A stretch of 17,816 nt of DNA from UBA5266 sp002411545 (GTDB taxonomy: Bacteria > Bacteroidota > Bacteroidia > Bacteroidales > WCHB1-69): the NCBI GenBank assembly GCA_028693085.1, contig JAQUWC010000039.1, forward strand, positions 1 to 17,816, in the 5' to 3' direction. Both the position numbers and the translations under genes were made by a program. The notes beneath the pieces are model-generated. The model saw only the letters and a list, made by a program, of their open reading frames with translations. It was not told the origin of the DNA and did no database searches. Shown here one piece after another: positions 1-8,232 of this stretch (its first letter is position 1; each line of letters starts with the position of its first letter).

Positions 1-1983
1 CCCGGTGGAAGTATATTAATCAATCCTTTTTTAAGCGCTACCGGCGACTACACCAACTGTATAGCCGTATTTCCAAATAATCCTAAAAGAATATTAGTGG
101 GAGGTTATCCCTATTTATGGGAAGGACTTGAAATTACTGAAAATACATTTTTTTCTTTCAATTCAAAAATTTCTTTGAATGGAATACAATCTATTTATTT
201 CAATCCATTAGACTCAAATACAATTTATGTTGGATGCAATATTGGTATTGCCAAAATTAAATATAGCGGGCTCAATTATACAAATGTTAACCTAATAAAT
301 AAAAACTACGCCACAACACAATACAATAGTGTTTCTTGCTCTAACGATGATAAAGTTTTAGGAGGAACACGCGAAAGCGGTGCTTTATATATTACGAAAG
401 ATGGTAATACAGAAAAAGCAGCTAAACAACTTACTTCGGGTTATGCATCACAAACAGCTTTATCCATGATTAATACAAATGCATTCTTTTATACATCGAT
501 GTATGGTACTACATACAGACAAGCTAGTCTTGTATCCGATCCCGAAGAAATTAAAGATTGGTTTGATCCGGAGTTAATGTTAGGAGGAACCAATAATGAA
601 CATACTAAATGGAGTTATCAAGCCTTAAAAAGCGCTACCCGTTCCAGTCAATTTTTATCTCCTATTTTGATGTGGGAAACGATTTACGATCCTTATTCTA
701 CTGATACTGTCGTATTTGTATCGGATAAGGACTATAAGGTCGGAGATGAAATATGTGTAAGAAGCCGCATCAACAATTATCCCATATGGCAATCCGCTCC
801 ACGTAACATCACTAAAGATGAAAAAATAAATTTTATTGATTATGTACAAAATCGTTTATTTGTCGGAGGTGGTGGTTTTGTATCCAATGGGTTAATTGGT
901 GCTCCTGTATTCATGACGAAACAAGCTTTAAACTTTACCGCACCTCCTGAATGGTATAGAGTATTCTTCACAGGCGATACCACAGAACAAGTAACAAATA
1001 TGTGCATTTCGGAAGACGGCAATCATCTTTTCATCACGACCTTTAGTACAAGTTCAACTTTACATAATATCTATAGAATTAGTGGCTTTTCTTTAGCAAG
1101 AGATTCTATGACTTTATCCTATGGAAGACCCACTACTTCGGGTACTGTCATGAACAATCCTAACTGTTTATTAGATGCAAAAAAAGTTTATTCTACCAAT
1201 AGCTTCATAACATCCATAAGTCTAGATCCGAAAAATCCGGATGTATTAGTTATGACCTTAGGAGGTGATAATTTTGTCCCTCATATTTACGCTTCTACTA
1301 ACGCTACATCTGACACCCTTCTTGATTTTGAATCCAATCCTAAAGAAGGAACCGGATTACCAAGTGGCAAAACCCCTATTTATACTGCTTTGGTGGAAAT
1401 GAATAATTCCGACATTGTTTTTGTGGGAACGGAGAAAGGTATATATGTAACCGAAAACTTTTCATCCGTAAATCCCTTATGGGAACCTGCCAATGATGGC
1501 ATAGGTGTTGCCATTCCTGTTTTTATGCTTAAACAACAAACAAAAAGCTACCCTGACACTTACGCACGTATTTACGGAGAAGACACAAATGACGTGACTA
1601 TCATTGATTTCAAAGGGGTAAAAAACACGGGATACATATATGCTGCCACTCATGGTAGAGGTATTTTTAAAAACAGAACCTATCAAGTTGTTGGTATTGA
1701 ACCTTATAAGCCCACTACAAAAACAAATTGTGTAAACATTTATCCGAATCCTACCAACGACAATGTTTCCGTGAAATTTGATTTGACAGAAAATGTTAGT
1801 AATGTAAAATTATCTATCTATAATATTACCGGCAAAAAAATACTTTCTATTGATTTAGGTTCACGCCTGAAAGGCAATCACACGGAAAAAATTAATTTAA
1901 ATGCTTTGCCTAACGGTTTATACTTGGTACGCATTCAAGGAGGAGACCAAATTTTTAACGGTAAGATAGTTGTAACTAAATAA
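1..1983 (+). CDS. Secreted beta-propeller-like protein with T9SS type A sorting domain (5' end cut by window)
   Basis: The reading frame is open from base 1. The first in-frame GTG (97) lies inside the protein, so the gene begins outside the window and about 660 C-terminal residues are visible. Repeated segments of the type 'FNPLDSNTIYVG', 'LDPKNPDVLVMTLGG' and 'NNSDIVFVGTEKGIYVT', plus 'YAATHGRGIFKNRT' near the end, match the blades of sortilin/BNR-like beta-propellers common in secreted Bacteroidota proteins. The last ~85 residues are a classic Por secretion tail: 'YPNPTNDNVSV', then 'IYNITGKKI', 'LPNGLYLVRI' and a final 'GKIVVTK'. This implies export through the OM by the T9SS and probably attachment to the surface. 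It ends in a double stop (TAATAA), 19 nt before a secreted peptidase with the same kind of tail, so the two are probably co-transcribed. The ligand or enzymatic role is unknown. I see no hydrolase active site. Confidence 0.85.
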   Translation, partial: PGGSILINPFLSATGDYTNCIAVFPNNPKRILVGGYPYLWEGLEITENTFFSFNSKISLNGIQSIYFNPLDSNTIYVGCNIGIAKIKYSGLNYTNVNLINKNYATTQYNSVSCSNDDKVLGGTRESGALYITKDGNTEKAAKQLTSGYASQTALSMINTNAFFYTSMYGTTYRQASLVSDPEEIKDWFDPELMLGGTNNEHTKWSYQALKSATRSSQFLSPILMWETIYDPYSTDTVVFVSDKDYKVGDEICVRSRINNYPIWQSAPRNITKDEKINFIDYVQNRLFVGGGGFVSNGLIGAPVFMTKQALNFTAPPEWYRVFFTGDTTEQVTNMCISEDGNHLFITTFSTSSTLHNIYRISGFSLARDSMTLSYGRPTTSGTVMNNPNCLLDAKKVYSTNSFITSISLDPKNPDVLVMTLGGDNFVPHIYASTNATSDTLLDFESNPKEGTGLPSGKTPIYTALVEMNNSDIVFVGTEKGIYVTENFSSVNPLWEPANDGIGVAIPVFMLKQQTKSYPDTYARIYGEDTNDVTIIDFKGVKNTGYIYAATHGRGIFKNRTYQVVGIEPYKPTTKTNCVNIYPNPTNDNVSVKFDLTENVSNVKLSIYNITGKKILSIDLGSRLKGNHTEKINLNALPNGLYLVRIQGGDQIFNGKIVVTK

Positions 1984-2002
1984 TAATTAAGGTTAAATTT
2001 AT

Positions 2003-4165
2003 ATGAAAAAAATTGTTTTAAGTATAGTAGTAAGTACTATATATTGCTTTGCGTTTGCTCAAAATGTTGATATTGAAACCGCAAAACAAATAGCAAGCAA
2101 TCACTTATCCATACAACAAATCAATCCGACTCAAAAAAGCCATACACTGAATATAGAGAATAGCTTTACAAAAACACAAAACGGAGATGTATTATATCAT
2201 GTTTTCAATTTTCAAGAAGGTGGTTTTGTTATCGTGGCAGGTGATTATAGGCTACAACCTATAATAGCTTATTCATCTGAAAACAATATAAAATTAGAAA
2301 ACAATCCTATCGTTGAAATGTGGTTGGAGGGATATTCTAATCACATTAGTAACATCAAACAAGCTCCCCTAATGGCTACAGAAACCCAAATGGAAAAATG
2401 GAATAATCTCATTAACAATAACATTCCGTTAAAAAAAAGCATGGGTAAAGTAGGTCCTCTTACTACAAGTGGATGGAATCAAGACAGATATTACAATGCC
2501 TATTGTCCGGAAGACATCAATGTAACAGGTGAAATAAGTGGCGAGTACGATGATCATGTCCCTAATGGTTGTGTGGCTGTTTCCATGTCTCAGATTATGT
2601 ATTACCATCGTTATCCTGCCATTGGCAAAGGATCAAATTCCTACGTTTCCGCCTATGGCCGCTTAAGTGCCAATTTTGCATCTACAACCTATGATTATAA
2701 TGCCATGTCGGATGTAGCTAACGGATATAGTGATGCTCTTGCACGCTTAATATTTCATTGTGGCGTTGCAATTGAAATGAATTATTCTCCTTCCGGTTCA
2801 GGTTCTCAAACATATAAAGCAAGAGATGCCCTTGTCGGATATTTCAATTATGCAAATACGGCAAAATTCGAAAAAAAGGAAGTTTATACAATATCTCAAT
2901 GGCTTTCGAAAATTCAAACAAATATTTATAATCACCTTCCACTGATTTATGCCGGAAATAGAGAAGCAAGTACAGCCGGACATGCGTGGGTTTGCGACGG
3001 CTTTGAACCTATTGATGATACAACCGCTTATTTACACTTTAATTTAGGTTGGGGATCAAATGGAAACGGATGGTACCTTTCTACCCATATGGCAGGTTTT
3101 ACTATTGGTGAAGAAGCTATTTTCGGACTTGCACCTTCCGTCATTCCTCCATCCTGTACTAATGATACCTTAACCGCAACATACGGTTCTTTCTATAGCG
3201 GACCACCGACACAAAATTACGATAACAATAGCAATTGCAGCTGGCTCATATCCACTCCTAATGCTACAAAAATCAACATTTCGGTACCCATTTTCAAAAC
3301 CGAATTAGAACATGATATAGTTACCATTTATGCAGGCAATAGTAAATCAAGTCCTATTGTAGCAATATTATCTGGTGATACAGTCAATAAAAATACTATA
3401 TTCCAAGTAAATGCATCGGAAGCATTCATTACTTTTATATCAAATGATAGTGTTACAGATCGTGGTTTTGTCATGACCTATACTACTGAATTATCAAAAT
3501 CAAATTATTGCAACACTTATATTGATCCGGGTTCTGCATCTGTCATTAAAACAAGTTCGGGCACACTTACCAATGGAAGCGGTGAGGATAATTATGACAA
3601 CAGCAATGCATGCTATTGGCGCATTGAACCCACTGATGCCACAGGTCTATGGATAGACGTTACCCGATTTGAACTTGCCGTAGGTGATGAATTAAGCATT
3701 TACGCACATTCCGGCAAAGTAATTCAAGCCATCAAACATACCGACCGTATTGCTCTCTATACCATTGATAACCCGCCAAGCGGCATATTAAATTCTCCAA
3801 ATCATAGTAGACTATATATCAAATTCCGTACAGACAATGATAAAAATAATAAAGGATGGGAACTGAAATGGGGAACGGATGTTAGTATTTGTGATAATAC
3901 TGCTGGAATTATCGCATTAAACACCTATCCAAACCCTTGCAAAGATATCTTACATATTTCTCTTGAGACAGACAATTCCATTCAAAGCTTAAACATACAA
4001 TTGAAAGATATTACCGGAAAAACCATACACAATTATAATGATATCATTATAAATCACACACAATATAACCAACAAATACACCTTAACGATTTAGCTGAAG
4101 GTATTTATATTTTAAAAGTTACCACTAATAAAGGTACTGTAAATCGTAAAATTGTAGTTCAATAA
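2003..4165 (+). CDS. C10 (streptopain-family) cysteine peptidase with two CUB-like domains and T9SS sorting domain
   Basis: This 720-residue protein opens with a signal peptide (about 1-19, cut near 'AFA|Q'), followed by a Spi/C10-type propeptide (about 20-145) with the usual 'GGFVIVAGDYRLQPIIAYS' block. The peptidase domain (about 150-380) shows 'GWNQ' (Q160, probable oxyanion-hole glutamine), the nucleophile in 'PNGCVAVSMSQIMYYHRYP' (C190) and the catalytic histidine in 'AGHAWVCDGF' (H327). It also has 'HFNLGWG' (N347), where streptopain has Asn-Trp; here the Trp is Leu. Two CUB-like, cysteine-containing domains follow (about 385-495 and 503-625), then a T9SS type A sorting domain (about 638-720; 'YPNPCKDIL', 'LAEGIYILKVTT', ending 'RKIVVQ'). 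It should be a surface or released endopeptidase activated by loss of its propeptide. The A-rich stretch before the ATG has no clear Shine-Dalgarno. Prey or substrate proteins are unknown. Confidence 0.93.
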   Translation: MKKIVLSIVVSTIYCFAFAQNVDIETAKQIASNHLSIQQINPTQKSHTLNIENSFTKTQNGDVLYHVFNFQEGGFVIVAGDYRLQPIIAYSSENNIKLENNPIVEMWLEGYSNHISNIKQAPLMATETQMEKWNNLINNNIPLKKSMGKVGPLTTSGWNQDRYYNAYCPEDINVTGEISGEYDDHVPNGCVAVSMSQIMYYHRYPAIGKGSNSYVSAYGRLSANFASTTYDYNAMSDVANGYSDALARLIFHCGVAIEMNYSPSGSGSQTYKARDALVGYFNYANTAKFEKKEVYTISQWLSKIQTNIYNHLPLIYAGNREASTAGHAWVCDGFEPIDDTTAYLHFNLGWGSNGNGWYLSTHMAGFTIGEEAIFGLAPSVIPPSCTNDTLTATYGSFYSGPPTQNYDNNSNCSWLISTPNATKINISVPIFKTELEHDIVTIYAGNSKSSPIVAILSGDTVNKNTIFQVNASEAFITFISNDSVTDRGFVMTYTTELSKSNYCNTYIDPGSASVIKTSSGTLTNGSGEDNYDNSNACYWRIEPTDATGLWIDVTRFELAVGDELSIYAHSGKVIQAIKHTDRIALYTIDNPPSGILNSPNHSRLYIKFRTDNDKNNKGWELKWGTDVSICDNTAGIIALNTYPNPCKDILHISLETDNSIQSLNIQLKDITGKTIHNYNDIIINHTQYNQQIHLNDLAEGIYILKVTTNKGTVNRKIVVQ

Positions 4166-4192
4166 GAAAAATATCTTATTCAATAAGAAAAT

Positions 4193-4232
4193 AAAATGAC
4201 ACTTATGAGAAGTAAGTGTCATTTTTATTTTT
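4193..4232. terminator. Bidirectional intrinsic terminator between peptidase gene and tRNA
   Basis: A perfect 13-bp inverted repeat (4193-4205 pairing with 4213-4225, 7-nt loop TGAGAAG) begins 27 nt after the peptidase stop. On the plus strand it runs into ATTTTTATTTTTAT. On the minus strand the stem is followed by TTTTATTTTCTTATT. It can therefore end the plus-strand secreted-protein transcript and the minus-strand tRNA transcript arriving from the other side. Confidence 0.85.
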
Positions 4233-4284
4233 ATAACATGCAACTTGTAAGTTTGCTAATTTAGGCGAAAATATCATTATTTTG

Positions 4285-4358
4285 TAGCGAGGACGAGAGT
4301 TGAACTCGTGACCTCCGGGTTATGAATCCGACGCTCTAACCAACTGAGCTACCTCGCC
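4285..4358 (-). tRNA. tRNA with CAU anticodon (elongator tRNA-Met most likely)
   Basis: The 74-nt cloverleaf reads, on the minus strand: acceptor GGCGAGG pairing with CCTCGCT (a G-U at pair 1-72), D arm GCTC...GAGC, anticodon loop TTCATAA, variable AGGTC, and T arm ACGAG-TTCAACT-CTCGT with discriminator A. The anticodon is CAU. The anticodon stem TCGGA/CCCGG has an A-C mismatch next to the loop and a U-G at its base. The genome does not encode the CCA end (CAA follows the acceptor stem), so CCA must be added enzymatically. A CAU anticodon could also be tRNA-Ile2, whose C34 is modified to lysidine. The overall sequence looks more like elongator Met, and the initiator signature (three G-C pairs in the anticodon stem) is absent. 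Confidence 0.95.
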
Positions 4359-4370
4359 ATTTTTGAATTG

Positions 4371-4378
4371 CAAAGGTA
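4371..4378 (-). promoter_or_regulatory. Bacteroidota -7 promoter element for the tRNA gene
   Basis: On the minus strand TACCTTTG matches the Bacteroidota sigma-ABfr -7 consensus TAnnTTTG exactly. It lies 12 nt upstream of the tRNA 5' end, so transcription would start a few nucleotides before the mature tRNA. A matching -33 TTTG is not visible at the expected distance, where the sequence is simple AT-rich (TATACATACATAC). Confidence 0.65.
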
Positions 4379-4517
4379 CAATTTTTTATAGTATGTATGT
4401 ATATTTTTATAATATTTTTCTACTTTATTTTTCAAACATTTAGTATTATCGTAACATGATATAAATATAAATCTAAAAAAAAAATCGATGTTTCGTCTAT
4501 GTTATATACATAATTAG

Positions 4518-5642
4518 TTAAAATCCTACGAAAAACCCCAACAATCCAATTGTAAGTGCCAAGATAAATTTAAGGCTTTTTATTCTTACAAAACTCATGG
4601 GTGATTCAGCTAAAAGCGGAATACCAGCATGTCCCTCTTGCATAATGGAATTAGCCAGTAAGATACTAAAAGGAATCATTCCTTCGACGAACAAAAAAAT
4701 AAATATTAAATGAGGGCCTGATTGCGGAATAATTCCAATCAATATTGCAAGTGATAGTAAAATGATTTTTCCAAATGATTTATTGGCAAGTGATTCTAAT
4801 GGTAAATAATGTAAAAGAAGATATATTAACATCAATACTACAAATGTCCATAGAAATATTTTAACAAAATGTTTTTTTATTACATGATTCCACATATGAA
4901 CATCTACGAAGTGTTTATGTGATAGTAAAACTAACACTAACACTATGGTTGATATAAACAGAAAAATCACTTGTTCTGTGTTTAAATTAATTGTAGTGTA
5001 ATTTTCATGTTCTATATGTTGGTTTGTAAGATTATTGTTATGTGTGTTTTCTATATGAAATATTGAGGTTCCATCTGTATGAGAATGTCCGATACGTTGT
5101 GTAGCTATGGCCACAATGAATAATAATACACACATCATAATAGAAGCTCTTCGCCAACCAAATTTATAGTGAGTTGATTTATGCGAATGTGTGAAATGAC
5201 AATGCTCAGTATGTATTTCTAAATGATTGTTAGATAATGATTCATTAACTCTATTAAAGTATGATAGTTTATTTACTATCCAACCCGATATGATTGCAAT
5301 AAGTAATAAAATTCCTGCCATACTAAGGGCTTTTAAGGGCATAAAAGAAAACATAAATAGAGCTTCATCTCCAAATGATGCTATCAAAGCAGCCAATAGT
5401 GCCCCAAATCCTATGACGCGATGTGTATACAAAGAAACTATGGCAAATCCACCTATACAACCTGGAATCAATCCAATAGTGGCGGATAATAAAACTTGCA
5501 TCCATGGTTTTTGATGCATCAGTTGAAATAACTTTCCACTTGTTTTAACGTGAATAAACTCTATCAGCATCAGCATCATTAAAACCAAAAATGTGATACT
5601 GATAGTTTGTGAAAGCACATCTATAAGTGCGTGAATATTCAT
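4518..5642 (-). CDS. Putative 10-TM heavy-metal exporter (ArsP_2-like) with His-rich loop
   Basis: This 374-residue polytopic membrane protein has about ten hydrophobic segments. The two halves carry related blocks: 'IGLIPGCIGGF...GFGALLAALIASFGDEALFM' near 55-97 and 'IGIIPQSGPH...PFSILLANSIMQEGHAGIPLLA' near 301-345. This looks like an internal duplication, as seen in the putative heavy-metal/manganese exporter family (ArsP_2). Between the halves, residues about 139-212 hold 13 histidines (for example 'HTEHCHFTHSHKSTH'), split by one TM helix, consistent with a metal-binding loop. It starts 3 nt after the recR stop and is the last gene of the greA operon. The substrate cannot be read from the sequence: arsenicals, Mn, Zn or another divalent metal are possible. 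The family assignment comes from recognition of the conserved blocks, not from a search. Confidence 0.75.
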   Translation of the reverse strand: MNIHALIDVLSQTISITFLVLMMLMLIEFIHVKTSGKLFQLMHQKPWMQVLLSATIGLIPGCIGGFAIVSLYTHRVIGFGALLAALIASFGDEALFMFSFMPLKALSMAGILLLIAIISGWIVNKLSYFNRVNESLSNNHLEIHTEHCHFTHSHKSTHYKFGWRRASIMMCVLLFIVAIATQRIGHSHTDGTSIFHIENTHNNNLTNQHIEHENYTTINLNTEQVIFLFISTIVLVLVLLSHKHFVDVHMWNHVIKKHFVKIFLWTFVVLMLIYLLLHYLPLESLANKSFGKIILLSLAILIGIIPQSGPHLIFIFLFVEGMIPFSILLANSIMQEGHAGIPLLAESPMSFVRIKSLKFILALTIGLLGFFVGF

Positions 5643-5645
5643 GGT

Positions 5646-6275
5646 TTACTTATTTTGAATAGACAATTCAAAATCGATTCTATTAATAAAAGAACGCCCA
5701 AGTGTTATTTCATCTGCATATTCTAACTCATCTCCAATAGATAAACCCCGGGCTATTGTCGTAATCTTAACGGCATTATTTATTTCTTTCATATGTTTAT
5801 ATACATAATATGCAGTCGTATCTCCCTCCGTAGTAGTAGGAAGGGCAATAATGATTTCACCGGCAATCCCATTTCTTACTTTTTCAAATAAAGATTCAAG
5901 ATGTAAATCTCTTGTACCAACACCATTCATTGGCGATATTACACCTCCTAATATATGATAAACACCTTTATATACTTGTGTGTTTTCGAGTGCAATTACA
6001 TCTCTTATATCCTGTACTACACAGATTTCAGTTTTATTTCTATTTGGATTTCTACATATTTCACATTCGTCTATATCAGATATATTATGACAATGCTTAC
6101 AGAAAAATACGTCGTGTCGCATGCTTGAAAGCGCTTTTAATAAATTATCAACTTCTGTAAGCGGTTGATTGAGTAAATGCAATGCCAAACGAATAGCGGT
6201 ACGCTTTCCTATTCCGGGCAATTTAGAAAGCTGGATTACTGCATTTTCTAATAATTTTGATGAAAACTCTTGCAT
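5646..6275 (-). CDS. recR: Recombination mediator protein RecR
   Basis: At 209 residues this is close to the usual RecR length of about 200. An N-terminal helix-hairpin-helix ('LSKLPGIGKRTAIRLALHLL', about 16-35) is followed by a C4 zinc finger (C59-x2-C62-x8-C71-x2-C74). Then comes a Toprim domain (about 82-175) with 'ICVVQDIRDVIALE', 'YHILGGVISPMNGVG' and 'IIIALPTTTEGDTTAYY'. RecR works in the cytoplasm with RecO (and RecF) to load RecA on SSB-coated gapped DNA. The ATG at 6275 gives the standard RecR N-terminus and lies 9 nt after the glycosyltransferase stop. It sits inside a tight operon, with the exporter 3 nt downstream, and is probably transcribed from the greA side. Confidence 0.97.
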   Translation of the reverse strand: MQEFSSKLLENAVIQLSKLPGIGKRTAIRLALHLLNQPLTEVDNLLKALSSMRHDVFFCKHCHNISDIDECEICRNPNRNKTEICVVQDIRDVIALENTQVYKGVYHILGGVISPMNGVGTRDLHLESLFEKVRNGIAGEIIIALPTTTEGDTTAYYVYKHMKEINNAVKITTIARGLSIGDELEYADEITLGRSFINRIDFELSIQNK

Positions 6276-6284
6276 AAAATATTT

Positions 6285-7310
6285 TCACATAAAATCTTCC
6301 TTATTAAGGTCGGAAAATTTTGTTTTTTTTAATAAAAAATATTGTATTATTATGATTCTCTTATATATTTTTGTTAAGTCCTTTGTCTGGTGAGTAATCT
6401 GTTTTCTTTTTTGATGCGTTTTTTTAATAGTCCAAATAAAGTCAACGTAAGCCTTAAAAACAGCTACAAAATCTTTCACACCGGTATCAAATAAAAAACG
6501 GCAAGCTGCCACCACATCTAAGAAAAAACGAAGTGTAAAAACCCGAAATAATTGATTCGTTGGCAGATTTTTATATAACATAATCAGATTATTTCTAAAA
6601 TTATAAAAGGTTTTTTTGGGAGATCCCATAGCTAAGGTGCCACCCCCATAGTGATATACTACTGATTTTGGGAAACACATCACTTTATAGTTTGCACTTT
6701 TCACTCTCCAACAAAAATCTATTTCTTCCATATGAGTAAAAAAATCATCATCTAAGCCATTTAGTTGATGATATATTTGTTTTCGTACAAACATACAAGC
6801 TCCACTTGCCCAAAACACTTCCGCTATATCATCGTATTGATGATAATCTTTTTCCATAGTAGTAAATAAACGTCCACGACAAAAAGGATACCCAAGCATA
6901 TCAATATAACCTCCGGATGCTCCGGCGTATTCAAATTCATCTTTATGGATAAAAGACAATAATTTCGATTGACAAACACCAACTTCCGGATGTTTATCCA
7001 TAAATTCAACAATATCTTTATCCCAATCAGGAGTAACTTCTACATCTGAATTTAACAAACAATAATATTCGGCTTCAATGTGTTTAAGTCCTTCATTATA
7101 TCCTTTGGCAAATCCTAAATTTTCTTTATTATGAATAATACTTATTTGAGGATAATTAGACCTTAGAAATTCATTGGAATCATCGGTAGAAGCGTTATCA
7201 ATTACAAAGAGTCCGGTTTCAGTATTTGAATATGCTACTAATTTAGGAATAAATTGTTTTAAGAATTTAATTCCATTCCAATTTAGAATAACAACTGCTG
7301 TTTTAAGCAT
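6285..7310 (-). CDS. GT2-family glycosyltransferase (rhamnosyltransferase-like)
   Basis: This 341-residue protein has a GT-A fold. It shows N-terminal 'VVILNWNG' (about 6-13), 'VIDNASTDDS' (36-45), 'NLGFAKGYNEGL' and the metal-binding 'LLNSDVEVT', with NSD (87-89) in place of DxD. The acceptor/catalytic region includes 'WASGACMFVRK' and 'HMEEIDFCWR' (193-202). It resembles WbbL-like transferases that build O-antigen or other surface glycans, using a nucleotide sugar at the cytoplasmic face. No clear TM helix is seen. A basic tail (about 290-330, K/R-rich) may hold it to the membrane. It follows the HIT gene by 18 nt and precedes recR by 9 nt. Sugar donor and acceptor cannot be told from the sequence, and it is not next to other glycan genes here. 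Confidence 0.9.
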   Translation of the reverse strand: MLKTAVVILNWNGIKFLKQFIPKLVAYSNTETGLFVIDNASTDDSNEFLRSNYPQISIIHNKENLGFAKGYNEGLKHIEAEYYCLLNSDVEVTPDWDKDIVEFMDKHPEVGVCQSKLLSFIHKDEFEYAGASGGYIDMLGYPFCRGRLFTTMEKDYHQYDDIAEVFWASGACMFVRKQIYHQLNGLDDDFFTHMEEIDFCWRVKSANYKVMCFPKSVVYHYGGGTLAMGSPKKTFYNFRNNLIMLYKNLPTNQLFRVFTLRFFLDVVAACRFLFDTGVKDFVAVFKAYVDFIWTIKKTHQKRKQITHQTKDLTKIYKRIIIIQYFLLKKTKFSDLNKEDFM

Positions 7311-7328
7311 TAATAAGACGATTAAAGA

Positions 7329-7730
7329 TTAATGTAAAGATACGGAAGAAGCAATTTTTTGCGCTATTTCTTTAAATTGTTTCTCTGTAAGTTTCAACTT
7401 TTTCTTTTTAAAATCAATATCATAAACATCATTAATAGGTACTAAATGAATGTGAGCATGTGGAACTTCCAGGCCAATAACTGCCATTCCAACTTTTTCG
7501 CACGGAAAATGTTTTTTTATGGCAATAGCCACTTGTTTGGCAAAAACAATAAATCCGGACAAAGACACATTATCCATATCAAATATATAATCGATTGGAT
7601 TTTTTGGAACTACGAGTGTATGACCTTCCGCTAAGGGATTGATGTCTAAAAAGGAAAAATAATTTTCATCTTCAGCAACTTTGTAACAAGGTATTTCTCC
7701 ATTAATTATTTTCGAAAAAATTGTTTCCAT
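7329..7730 (-). CDS. HIT-family nucleotide hydrolase (HinT-like)
   Basis: A compact 133-residue histidine-triad protein, at the usual length for the family. The N-terminus 'IFSKIINGEIPCYKVAEDE' and the block 'AEGHTLVVPKNPIDYIFDM' are typical. The catalytic triad is H91-x-H93-x-H95 in 'VPHAHIHLVP', with H95... followed by 'VPIN'. HIT enzymes of this branch hydrolyse purine nucleoside phosphoramidates or adenylated products in the cytoplasm. It follows greA by 8 nt. A greA-HIT pair is a familiar arrangement in Bacteroidota from general knowledge, although no functional reason for it is established. The exact in vivo substrate is unknown. Confidence 0.95.
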   Translation of the reverse strand: METIFSKIINGEIPCYKVAEDENYFSFLDINPLAEGHTLVVPKNPIDYIFDMDNVSLSGFIVFAKQVAIAIKKHFPCEKVGMAVIGLEVPHAHIHLVPINDVYDIDFKKKKLKLTEKQFKEIAQKIASSVSLH

Positions 7731-7738
7731 ATTACAAT

Positions 7739-8215
7739 CTATTTACGAGTTATTTCAAGTATTTCGAGTATGAGTTTACCTGCAGGAATTATAATTTCGA
7801 CCGTATCGCCGACTTTTTTCCCTAATAAACCTTTGGCAATAGGTGAGGTAACCGAAATCTTCAAGGATTTAATATCCGATTCGGTTTCAGGCACAATAGT
7901 ATAAATAATTTCTTTGTTTAAAGTTTTGTTTTTTACCTTTACGGATGAGAATAACAACACTTTAGAAACATCAACTTTTGATTCATCCAAAACTCGCGCA
8001 TAATAGATTAACTCTTGAAGATTTTTAATTTTCAACTCCAAGAGTCCTTGTTGTTCTTTGGCAGCTTCATACTCGGCGTTTTCGGATAAGTCACCTTTAT
8101 CTCTTGCTTCGGCAATTTGTTGAGATATTTGTTTACGTTCCACATACATTAAATGATCTAATTCTTCTTTTAATGCATTTAATCCTTCTTCTGTGTAATA
8201 TTTAATCTTTCCCAT
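7739..8215 (-). CDS. greA: Transcript cleavage/elongation factor GreA
   Basis: At 158 residues it matches the standard GreA length. The N-terminal coiled-coil finger (about 1-75) carries the tip motif 'DKGDLSENAEYEAAKEQQ', with D42 and E45 as the acidic pair that enters the RNA polymerase secondary channel and coordinates the cleavage Mg2+. The C-terminal FKBP-like globular domain includes 'SPIAKGLLGKKVGDTVEI' (about 123-140). It rescues backtracked RNA polymerase by stimulating transcript cleavage. It is the first gene of a five-gene minus-strand run (greA, HIT, GT2, recR, exporter). A 13-bp hairpin lies 18-46 nt upstream of its ATG, and no convincing TAnnTTTG promoter was found in the 101-nt gap before it. 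Confidence 0.97.
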   Translation of the reverse strand: MGKIKYYTEEGLNALKEELDHLMYVERKQISQQIAEARDKGDLSENAEYEAAKEQQGLLELKIKNLQELIYYARVLDESKVDVSKVLLFSSVKVKNKTLNKEIIYTIVPETESDIKSLKISVTSPIAKGLLGKKVGDTVEIIIPAGKLILEILEITRK

Positions 8216-8232
8216 ATTTATGATAATTAAAC

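Noticed and set aside
4475..4484. Run of ten A on the plus strand (U-tract on minus) downstream of the exporter gene, as its terminator
   Set aside because: Only a 3-bp stem lies directly before it, and the better 5-6 bp stem ends well upstream, so there is no proper intrinsic terminator to report.
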